Positions 36,583 through 45,691 of a DNA stretch of 64,000 nucleotides are shown here, one piece after another (position 1 is the first letter of the stretch; every line of letters starts with the position of its first letter). The notes beneath the pieces were generated by a model, which was not told where the DNA came from, did no database searches, and saw nothing but the letters and a program-made list of their open reading frames with translations. The stretch spans positions 13,658,060 to 13,722,059 of the forward strand of contig CM033108.1 in assembly GCA_019321725.1 (NCBI GenBank), given 5' to 3'. This DNA comes from Paulownia fortunei. Its lineage: Eukaryota > Streptophyta > Magnoliopsida > Lamiales > Paulowniaceae. The position numbers and the translations under genes are program-made.

Positions 36583-37680
36583 TAGACCTGACCACGGTTC
36601 AGGAACCGCCGGTTACGGTTCCGAACCGCCGGTTCCACGGTTCAAGAAAATCTCGACCTTAACCTTAACCGTCAAGGCCGGTTACGGTCCGGGTTCTGGA
36701 ACTGCCGGTTCCGGTTCTGGTTAACCGCCGGTTTCGACCCTTATATTTTATTTTATTTTTTTAAATTTTTTTGAACTTAAATTTGCAAAAAATATTGTTA
36801 CTTTTTGAACTTAATGAAAAAAAATAAACTTAAATTTGAAAAAAGAAAATAACTAAAATTTAAGCATATGATCCAAAACAAAAGTGACTAAATTAATTTA
36901 TAAAATTTCTAAAAAATATTTTTTCATTTACACTGTATTGATAAAACACAATTTAATAAATTTTAGTTTTTGGAGTTAATATTATCATATAAAATCGATT
37001 AAACATTACAATAATTTAATAATATTAAATGAGAAGTTGGGGAATAAACAGTAGTTATTGTAAAGTAACATTATTAAATATTTTTAAAAAATTATAGATT
37101 TACTTATTATTAAAATAATTGTAAAGTAGCATAATTAGATAATTTCCAAAACTTTATTTATTATTAAGATGAAATGTAGAATGCTTAAATATAGGACTTG
37201 ATTTGTAATTTGCTGAAACTAATTAATTAAATTTAAAGAAGAACACAACACCAATTATATTAATTTTCAGAAACAAGACAAGTAATTTGAGGGGAAAAAA
37301 AATGAAAAAACAAATCATGAGACTTATTTATGCACTTATTCAAAATTATAAACATATGGTTCATTAGCTTAGTTGGTTAGAGTGTTCTATTAATAGTTTG
37401 GAGGTCACAAGTTCAAAACCTATATAACACACTTTTACACTATTTTGATAAAAAAAATTAAAAAAATAAAAAACCGCCGGGTTGGGCCGACGGTTCCGGC
37501 CCGTGGAACCGCCGGGTCCAACCCGGCGGTTCACGGATTAGATGAACCGTAATCGGCCCGTGAACTCACAGGCTGGTTCACGGTTCCGACCCGTGAATCG
37601 TGGTCAACGGGTTCTGACCCGTTGACCACGGTCCGGTCACGGGCCGTGTCCGGTTTGGACCCGGCCCGTGGTCGGGTCTA
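36583..37680. mobile_element. Non-autonomous hAT-like DNA transposon, 1098 bp
   Basis: Terminal inverted repeats read TAGACCTGACCACGG on the left and, in reverse complement, TAGACCCGACCACGG on the right. The flanks AGTTAAC and AGTTAAAC (37681-37688) fit an 8-bp target duplication that has lost one base on the left. About 150 bases at the left end and 200 at the right end are GC-rich tandem and inverted CCGGTTC-like units, and the middle is AT-rich. There is no transposase ORF. Short inverted ends, an 8-bp duplication and subterminal CGG-rich repeats fit plant hAT-type MITE-like elements. It interrupts the end of the Athila integrase frame. Confidence 0.85.
37359..37431 (+). pseudogene. Decayed tRNA-Ile-like sequence inside the hAT element
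   Basis: GGTTCATTAGCTTAGTTGG and what follows resemble plant tRNA-Ile(AAU) along the whole length: an A box (TTAGCTTAGTTGG, TTAGAGTG), an anticodon-loop stretch TATTAATAG, a GGAGGTCAC variable region and a B-box-like GTTCAAAACC. The acceptor and T stems no longer pair properly, so it is not a functional tRNA. It could be a captured tRNA pseudogene or the head of a tRNA-derived SINE. Confidence 0.6.
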
Positions 37681-37852
37681 AGTTAAACCATTTCTAGAAA
37701 ATCAATTTTCACAAGAGGAAATTCTTTTTCTTTCTAACCCTTGTTATGATTAGTATTGTATATACTCATTTTCCTCTGACATTAATTTTTTTTTCTTCTT
37801 CTTTTATTTTTTTCTTTTCTCGGTTAAATGGCAGATAATGGTACTCTGTGGC

Positions 37853-37859
37853 TATAAAA
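37853..37859 (+). promoter_or_regulatory. TATA-like box upstream of the env-position ORFs
   Basis: TATAAAA in GGCTATAAAAGTCG, about 90 bases before the ATG of the broken ORF at 37946. It lies in a pyrimidine-rich stretch (37785-37825). It is a candidate for an internal promoter driving the extra genes apart from gag-pol; this is inferred from the motif only. Confidence 0.35.
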
Positions 37860-37945
37860 GTCGAACTTGTCAGTTTCCCAAACAACTGAAATCTTTGTAA
37901 AAAATTTCTTTGTTTTTCTCATTCTCTTTTCTTGTTCTTTTCAAA

Positions 37946-38505
37946 ATGGGTGACATTTTTCTAACTCTCAAGAAGCGATTTCCTTTTCTTCCTAAAAATG
38001 TAATTTTGAAAATTTATAAAATCAGGATTGAAAGATTGAGGATGCTTATGTATAAGGGCATCCCGAAGGATATACGATGGATAATTGAAGCAAAGGTAAG
38101 GGTAGGTGAGTTTTCACATGAGTTTCCAGATTTGCTTATTAGATACATGTCTGGTTTTGGTAAAAGCACATATTAAAAAAAAAACGAAGGGCTAAAAAAA
38201 TAAAAGTTTGTCATATTTGTGCTAGATGGACTTACAACACAAAGTGTCGTTCTTTAGGAATGATCTCTAAAAATCGAGAAGATAAATTTAAATTCATTAT
38301 GGATGGACTGAGTAAGGAGTCTTTAGATCACATTATATTGACTCTTGAGACGCATTTATGTGGATTGGTACAACGTACAATTCTTGATTTATGAGATCGT
38401 TTTCGAAATGAATATGAGCTTTATAGTCTTGAGAATCTGACATTAAAAGACTCTCTTTGCCAGTTTATAAGAAAACTAGATGGGAAGTATATCCTCGACC
38501 CATAG
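37946..38505 (+). pseudogene. Broken ORF of unknown function in the env position
   Basis: Begins M-G-D-I-F-L-T-L-K-K-R-F-P at 37946 and stays open for 76 codons to TAA 38174-38176. After an A-rich run that shifts the frame, another frame continues from 38179 with K-V-C-H-I-C-A-R-W-T-Y-N-T-K-C and F-I-M-D-G-L-S-K-E-S-L-D-H, has one TGA at 38392-38394, and ends at TAG 38503-38505. The ancestral protein would have had about 185 residues, rich in Lys, Arg, Leu and Ile, with a C-x2-C ... C cluster that might bind zinc. No signal peptide or membrane segment is visible, so it is not a typical env-like protein. I do not recognise it. It lies in tandem with the LOG ORF, about 240 bases upstream. Confidence 0.6.
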
Positions 38506-38578
38506 AGGGCGTTTTAAGCCGTTACTGGACGTAAAACCAGAGGAAGATGTGAGCCACAATCACAACTATATGTACATA

Positions 38579-38584
38579 CACGTG
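38579..38584 (+). promoter_or_regulatory. G-box CACGTG upstream of the LOG ORF
   Basis: CACGTG in TACACGTGTTAG, 160 bases before the LOG start codon. G-boxes are bound by plant bHLH and bZIP factors. Downstream, AATAAATAT at about 38682 could serve as a weak TATA element. The role is inferred; a single hexamer can occur by chance. Confidence 0.3.
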
Positions 38585-38744
38585 TTAGTAGGTAATTTTC
38601 AAATTTCGTATATGTCCTTATTTTCAACCTTTTTGATAAAAGAAAAAGACATGTAATAAATGCATTCCCTGTTCATACCTCAATAAATATCACCGTACTC
38701 ACTCTATTTTTGCACAACTTATTTTCAAAAAAAAGAAAAAAAAA

Positions 38745-39398
38745 ATGGAAGTTTCTTCAACTCGCAAATTTAATTTCATTTGTGTTTTTTATGGATCCAA
38801 TCTAGGAAAAAATGGTGACTTTATAGAGGTAGCCAATAACCTTGGTAGAACTTTAGCAGAAAGAAAAATTCATTTAGTGTATGGGGGAGGCAGTTTGGGG
38901 TTAATGGGGAGTGTTGCTATTTCTGCTTATGTAGGAGGTGTCAAAGTTTTGGGAGTTATCCTAAAATCTTTAATAGTACAGAATATCACAGGTATGACCA
39001 TTGGAGATGAGCTAAAAGTGTCACATATTCAGGACAGAATGCCTAACATGTTAAACAATGCGGATGCATTCATCATTCTACCTGGCGATTTTGGTACACT
39101 GGAGGAATTATTCCAAATTGTCTCTTGGGCACAACTTAACATTCACCAAAAACCTATAGGTATTCTTAATGTTAATGGTTTTTATGATGGTTTGCTATCT
39201 TTTGTAGATCATGCTGTGAAAAAAGGTTTTATTTCAACTTTTGCGAGAAGAATCATCATTTCTGCTCCGACACCTGACCAGCTGATTGATCAACTTCTAG
39301 CATATGTGCCAAAACTTGATCCAACCTTAGCCAATGTGGATTGGTCCAACAGGAACAATGGTCAAAAATGCAAATTGAAATTGACTCTCAATCTGTGA
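38745..39398 (+). CDS. LOG: LOG-family cytokinin phosphoribohydrolase, captured in Athila
   Basis: 217 codons, uninterrupted and without introns. LOG enzymes are cytosolic and nuclear phosphoribohydrolases that release the active cytokinin base from its riboside 5'-monophosphate in one step. Readable landmarks: C-V-F-Y-G-S at residues 13-18, H-L-V-Y-G-G-G-S-L-G-L-M-G at 43-55, R98, P-G-D-F-G-T-L-E-E-L at 113-122, W-A-Q-L-N-I-H-Q-K-P-I-G at 128-139, and the C-terminal block F-V-D-H-A-V-K-K-G-F-I-S to residue 164. The length is normal for the family. The family motif PGGxGTxxE reads PGD-FGTLEE (Gly115 to Asp), and the lysine that usually follows the conserved arginine is Met99, so activity is uncertain. 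Host LOG genes contain several introns, so an RNA-derived capture is likely. The start ATG (AAAAATGG) is the first in frame. It could still be a pseudogene without premature stops. Confidence 0.9.
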   Translation: MEVSSTRKFNFICVFYGSNLGKNGDFIEVANNLGRTLAERKIHLVYGGGSLGLMGSVAISAYVGGVKVLGVILKSLIVQNITGMTIGDELKVSHIQDRMPNMLNNADAFIILPGDFGTLEELFQIVSWAQLNIHQKPIGILNVNGFYDGLLSFVDHAVKKGFISTFARRIIISAPTPDQLIDQLLAYVPKLDPTLANVDWSNRNNGQKCKLKLTLNL

Positions 39399-39606
39399 TA
39401 CTTATTTTTAATGATTTTATCTAATAGTATGTGTGTTTTTTTTTGTTGTTTCATCTTTATTAGCAACATTTCAGGTGATATCTTTCAAACTCTACTTTCG
39501 TATCTATTTTTGACATTGGGGATAATGTCTCGATTAGGTTGGGGGGAGGGATAATTGATATCATGACTTATATATTCAATGTGTGTTTTTCTAGTATTTA
39601 AAAAAA

Positions 39607-39637
<31 letters not shown>

Positions 39638-41097
39638 ATAAATCAAGCGTGTTTTTTATGGGTCCGTTGAAAGCATGAAAAAAGGTGGTTGAGTAAAGGG
39701 TAATTGTAACACTCTTGAGACGATCCTATTTTTTGCATAACATGGCAGGTTTGTAAAGTTTTTAATAAATGTTTGTGAATTACCAATTTTTTTTTTTGAG
39801 TCGTATAGGTTCTTCCAACTTCAATGATTAAAATTAAGCATCAATAATATGGTTTGATTGATGATGGGTGTTGTTTTGGACTTTGATGTTGTTATTTGAT
39901 TAATATATTTTTGCGATAATTATACTCAAATTTTATTTTGCACAAATAGTTATGTTATTTAGTGTGAAGATAATCATGTCCAAAATATATAGTTCTTATG
40001 CCCTTGCTCTAATCATCACTTGAATCTTCAACATGTAGGGGTTGAGTATTAGAACTTTTACTTTTGGTCTGTCAAGGCGAACGACTGATAGTTCACCACT
40101 AGAAAAAATGATTAAGGCATTAGACTTTCTAGCACTATTGTCAAATCAGCTTGTTCCCTATATGATGTTTCAAGAAAACATCCCCCTAGTAAACCACTTT
40201 GAGCCTTAAAATAAATAATTTTTTTTTCTAACCATATCTTTTTACCTAGCCTAAATACACTATTATCCAACCCTTGTTCTAAAAATGATTGGAGTGTAAG
40301 AGACATTCAATTGACAGCTTGAACTTCCAAAAGAAATTCAGGTTGGAATAGAAGATAAGTGTGGGGGAGTTTCTTTTAAAAAAAAAAAAAGTTGCAAAGT
40401 GCTACAAGTTACAAGTAAAAATGAAATGTTGCAAGATGAATAAGAGGGGTCCAATTCAATAACAATAGACCCCAGTGTGAAGTTTGTGGAGTTTGAGAAT
40501 TCTTCATCGATAAATTTTATGTCTCTAATTCCATGAAATTTTTAGAACCATTGTTGCATCCTATTCTTTTATTTCTTAGCTACATCACCACCCTTTGGCC
40601 CAATTACAACCTTTGTTGAAGACCTTTTAATTTCGTGTGGTGCCTTCAGTGTAGTGGAGATTTGCACCAAAGGAAGAGTCTAATATGTTTAACTTTTCTG
40701 TTAGAGATTGGGTGATGATTTTTGTAAGGTTTTATGAGAATTCACTTATTTGAAACATACATAGTTTCATCACTATTGACATTAACTGTCCACACACACA
40801 CTTGAGTATGCTTATTGCGGAAATATATTGATTTTTGAATGATTAAGAGTTAAACTCAACACTTGTTTGATTTTATTTCCATATTACTTTGTTGCTTCAT
40901 GAGAATAAAAGTTGGAAGATAGTTATTATAGGTGTTTGTAGGTATCACTGCTGGAAACCTTCACGAGACTATAACTCGTCCTCTATAGGCCACCTAGGGG
41001 TTTAAAGATTTGTTGCATATGCTAAATGCAATCGTGATTTCCTACGAAAGTGGATTAGTTTATGTTTGTTTTAAGCTTGCTCGAGGACAAGCAAGGG
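39399..41097 (+). other. Athila 3' untranslated region
   Basis: Noncoding 1.7 kb between the LOG ORF and the polypurine tract. It holds GGGGATAATGTCTCG and TTGGGGGGAGGG at about 39518-39550, a phrase I associate with the region after pol in Athila elements; an (AAAT)n tract at 39601-39643; a second polypurine-like AAGTGTGGGGGAGTTT at about 40357-40372; and an A run at 40378-40390. A 64-codon minus-strand ORF at 40112-40306 shows nothing recognisable and is not called. Confidence 0.65.
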
Positions 41098-41114
41098 TTA
41101 AGTGTGGGGGAATT
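41098..41114 (+). promoter_or_regulatory. Polypurine tract of the Athila element
   Basis: TTAAGTGTGGGGGAATT directly precedes the TGATAAGTGC start of the 3' LTR. The upstream phrase GCTCGAGGACAAGCAA is also usual in Athila elements. Confidence 0.85.
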
Positions 41115-42727
41115 TGATAAGTGCATATTTTGACATATTTTTATATCAAATCCTTTATACTTTTCTTGCTTTATTCTTGTTAATATTATTGTTTTATTAA
41201 TGTTTTGTGTTAAGGAATAAATGGAAGCATGTTTCCAAACTTATGCAATGTTTGTAATTTGAGCATAACTTCATGATCAAAAGCCCTATGGACCTGAAGC
41301 TTATTTCATTTGAAAGCCAAGAGATAGAGGTACAACTTTTATGTTGTAAGCTCAGCCTAATTCAGTCTTGATGATAGCAAAAAATTTGTCCAAGTAGTTG
41401 CACAAAATTGATCACCAAAATTCGAATTAGAGTTCAGCCCAATATTGATTTATTTCACCAATTCGGTTATATATTTTGAGCCCAAATTTATTTTGGGCTG
41501 AAATTCGGATATGTTATACCCAAGAGGTAAATAAACAAGTTTGCGAAAGACAAGATGGTGTGAAAATGTGTCAAAATGGTAAAACTATAAGCTGCAATTT
41601 GCTGCTGATGTTAAAGGGTGGCTTTTGGATGTGACTTGGTAATTTGACTATATCTCCTTCATCCGACTGCCAAATTTGACAAAAGATATATAAAAATATA
41701 TCAGCGCTGAAAGATCTACAATTGTTATTCTTCACGTATCTTCAAAATCTGGCTGTATCGGACCAAAAAATGTAATTTAATTCAGTGGGTGAGAAATTTG
41801 TGTAACAACTTACCAACTCTTGGCAACTAGCATACCACTTGATTAACCTCTCCATTATTTATTTGGCCTCTAGCTTACTCCAAGTACTGTAAATAGGCCA
41901 TGTATTAAGCTTGTAAGAGGAGGGGGGTAGAGGGTTTCTTTACGCTAAGTTATCTAGTTTGTATGTTTTCTAATATTGTAAGTTTTCTTGTGGTAATATA
42001 AATGCATTCTCTAGTTTCTCTTATATTTTTAGTCTTTGTTACTTTTATTATGACTTTCTAAATTTCATTTTGTTGAGAAAAAAGGGTGAATCTCTTGATG
42101 GAGGAAGAGAAATGGTTATAAGGGTAGAAATTGTTTAAGTATGTTGTATTATTATTTTTATTTTTGATCTAAACCCTACTTGTTTTGTGTTGATTGTTGA
42201 TTTATGTATCTCCAATGGCACAATAAATACTTGGGTTCATTTAGCTTATTGTATGGTTTTACCCCACCGACTGCTAATGTGAAACCTTGATTTGTTGTTG
42301 ACGAAGGTGTACATAAATGCTTGATCCCATAAATAAGTGTTGGCATTAAGAGATAATTTGCAATAGTAAGACAATATCATGATTACCTTATTGCATGAGT
42401 TACTTGATAATATCTTCCCATTGGAACCTTCATTATGTATGGATTCCAATTGTGGCAATTAATAGAGGTAAAAAGAATAAAAAACTATTTCTCTATCCAA
42501 AACTCAAGAGTGGATCCCTAATCCTCAGTACTTTTATTACTTCGGTTTTTCTTTAGTTATATCATACATTAATTGTTCATATATTTTTTATTCATATAAA
42601 CTCCATCTTTTTAGAAATATAAACTTGAATTCTTTAAACAACTTCCCTATGGATCGACCTCGGACTCACGAGAAATTTATTACTTACAACAACCTGCACT
42701 TGGGTTTGCAACCTTAAAGTTGTAGCA
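41115..42727 (+). repeat. 3' LTR of the Athila element
   Basis: 1613 bp, same termini as the 5' LTR, followed by the duplicated target ATGAG. It differs from the 5' LTR by eleven bases in the first ~200, plus the TATA change noted at 41888-41895. Confidence 0.92.
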
Positions 42728-42732
42728 ATGAG

Positions 42733-42907
42733 TTTGCCTCAACATTATTTTATACAAAATCTTAAAACACATGGCCAATATTATTCATAAAATATAAAAT
42801 GAATTATACAACAAATAAAACTTACTGGCATGGTTGGGCTCTACAAGTTTCAAAGGTCATGTACATGGACAGTCTACAGAACCACAAACGAGGCTCTGAT
42901 ACCACTT
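42733..42907 (-). mobile_element. Leader and primer site of family-A element A2
   Basis: Continuation of the A2 internal region to the right of the nested Athila element. GGCTCTGATACCA at 42892-42904 is the minus-strand initiator-Met primer site (TGGTATCAGAGCC), three bases from the LTR end at 42908. The leader matches A1 8803-8960 in reverse complement. Confidence 0.85.
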
Positions 42908-42978
42908 TGTAACACCCCCACCACTAAATACAGATATTGGTATAACACTAGTTTTGACAAGGTAGCACATGTGTGTGC

Positions 42979-43032
<54 letters not shown>

Positions 43033-45691
43033 CAATTGTAGCACTTTGAGAAATAGTAAAAGTATTTTCTCACATATAACCCTATATATAGAAAAATCAA
43101 CGTTTATATAAAAAAACACAACACCTATCACAATCACGCTATTCTCAAACTTATTTACTATAAAATATCAAGAGTTATATAAAACAGGGCATCCCAAAGT
43201 TATAATACGATAGACTAAAAAATCAAAATAATAGCTTATACTTTCGGAAGAAGTAAGGACATTTTGCATCTTGCAACCCTTTATATATAGATAAAAATTT
43301 ATATAATAATAATGATTGTAAAAATTAGAATATGCCCACAACACAACCCAGCAGGTCGTCATCTATGTGTAGTGATCCTCAGAAGTTTGTAGGAGCTCCA
43401 ACAACTAGCCTAATAACCTTAGAGTCTTAGGTATCACCATGCTTACCTACAATGCATGAAGTCCATGAGCTAATACTCAGTAAGTGAAAATCATGCATGC
43501 TGAAGAGATAACCTAACATATATGCGATGCACCTCTATGAAATCATGTCTAGAATGCAAGCTCTTGGACCGAAATAGTTCATTTAAAATTATTTTCCACC
43601 ACTAGGCTCTTGACCTACCTACTATGCACTAGATAGAGCTCTGAACAATATAAATAATCACATGGCCATAAAAAAATTGACATAGTCTGGGGGCCATCTC
43701 TTGGGATCACCAGAGGTCCACCCCTTGTCTTCCCCTATGATCCTCCAGAAGTCTTCCACCAGCGGCGTTAATAAGGGCAGAGTCAAGTGGTCCACCCTTT
43801 CGTGATCACCAGAAGTACACCCCCTGCAACCCTTATGATCCTCCGAGAAGTAACACTCGCGGTGGCCCAAAATATCAGATAAGCACTCCTCTCATGCCTC
43901 GGCACACTAGTAGTGGCCAACCAAAATATTTTTTTTTCTGAAAATCATGTCTCAAATCATATCATGCATGCAAGAACCTCAACTATACTCATATGTCGTG
44001 CATGGACATATAAATACTCATGAATGGTATGTTCAATATGAAACTCAACATGTTTCAAGAATCATAAAACTTTTAAGGTACATACTAATCATCCAATCAA
44101 TTTAAATACTACGTTCGTGCATTGTAGTTGCAAATGGATTTTCACTTACCTTTGATCAGTTGTGTGTCACTTCTAGGTTTCTTAAGTATTACTCCCCAAC
44201 CCTAGATGTGAAACAATCTATAAAACTACAAGATATCAATTACCATACTCAATTAACAAGTTCATTATACCTAATGTAGTATAAAGGTCTTGAATCCTAC
44301 AATGACAGTTTTGTGCACTTCATGACATTAATAGTTTTGGCACCCTTAAGTATATATTCAATCACTCCCAAATTTTTACCACACTTATATAACATATACA
44401 CAAAAACAACCAGTCATATTATTGCCAAAAATAATGGTTTTAATGCTATAAAACCAGTCCCCTTAACACAGGACAGAATCTGAAATTCGATGGTGACAGT
44501 TTTGAGCATCTCTTTAATTATCATGCCATATTTTAATTCCTAAGATACCCAAACCTATATAAATAATCTTAACTCCTATATAAACACGTTCATGATGATA
44601 AATAAAGGATTTACCCAAGGTTTGTTTTGCATATTTCAAGCTCAATAAACTAGAAATCAGCACATACACAGATTCTGCCCCTTAGTGGTTCTACTATGTG
44701 TTTGCAACCACAAATCATTATTTTATGCATAATAACCCTATGAATAACCTATAACATCATCATGAACAAGATAAGAATTTTAAGAAATCACAAAACCCTC
44801 AAATAATATAAAAATTGATGTCAAAACTATATATGAACCTCACCTAAGCTAGTTTCAGCTTCTATTTGTGATTACTACTTCCTTTTGCTTCCTTTGCCTT
44901 TTTCTATCACTTAGAATCACTTAGAACCAGCTTATAGAGATTTTGACATGAGCTTGGACCTGCAAATGACTGAAAAATGGTTGTGGGTCGTGGGTAAATG
45001 GCTAAGAATGAAGGAAAGCTTGAGGTGGCACTTGAGGTGCTTGCTTAAGCTTGGTAGCAAGCATGAGGTGGTAAGTTGTGGTATAAATCTAACCTTTCAC
45101 CCATATTTCAATCCTATATCAGATGTGTCTTACTATACATTAACTTATTGCATCCTACTTTAATTACCACAAGATCCCATAGAAAATCCATAAGCTAATT
45201 TCCTAGCCGTTCATTAAATTTCTTACCCGATTGTCACCCAATTCTTGAATAATTTTCCATATTAAAAATTATATAATCTTATAAATAAATGAATATTGTA
45301 ATATCACCTTTGAATCATATTATCTTATGTCCAATGTTCCAAATATGTAATTTACCAATATATACTTTTGAAATACTTAGATGAAATCGAATCAAATTGT
45401 ATAAGCTTACTAGTAACATCTTTAACACTTCCAAAATTATAACCTATATATCCCATCAACATTCAATATTGATCAACCTCATTTTCTTATTATTTCAATT
45501 TAATGTTGATTACTTATATTACGATGATCAACAACTAATACCATATGAGATTTTCTAGGAATTTAATGGTCAAATATGATTATAAGGTAAAACGGATCAT
45601 GCCATGCTAGTTTCATTGAAGGCACTTATGAATAACATGTAATGCATAAATCGTATTGGCTAAGTATGTAGTGTCAGACACATTTGTTACG
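42908..45691 (-). repeat. 5' LTR of family-A element A2 (minus)
   Basis: About 2.8 kb, read leftwards from 45691 to TGTAACACCC at 42908. A (TA)n tract lies at 42982-43029 and the minus-strand TATA box at 43103-43110. The outer end reads GTTACG instead of GTTACA, so the terminal base is mutated or the end is slightly truncated. Immediately to the right begins a minus-strand copia LTR remnant that lacks its own end. Confidence 0.85.

Larger units (their letters stand above)
29591..42727 (+). mobile_element. Athila-like Ty3/gypsy element carrying a LOG gene
   Basis: 13.1 kb element with LTRs of 1607 bp (29591-31197) and 1613 bp (41115-42727), flanked by the perfect target duplication ATGAG (29586-29590 and 42728-42732). 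It is inserted in the A2 internal region. Order: tRNA-Asp primer site, gag with zinc knuckle, protease, reverse transcriptase/RNase H, integrase, hAT-like insertion, a broken ORF of unknown function, an intact LOG-family ORF, a long untranslated part, polypurine tract. The TGATAAGTGC LTR start, the primer site and the AGTGTGGGGGAATT polypurine tract are hallmarks of Athila. The two LTRs show eleven differences in the first ~200 aligned bases, so the insertion is not young. gag-pol holds at least ten stops or frameshifts and could not support its own transposition. Confidence 0.93.

Noticed and set aside
37359..37431. Functional tRNA gene
   Set aside because: A- and B-box traces exist, but acceptor and T stems no longer pair, and it sits in a non-autonomous DNA transposon.
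40112..40306. 64-codon minus-strand ORF in the Athila 3' region
   Set aside because: Antisense to the element, no recognisable domain, and within a stretch that is untranslated in related elements.
42830..43137. ORFs across the TA microsatellite
   Set aside because: They read the (TA)n tract as alternating Ile-Tyr and cross the LTR border.
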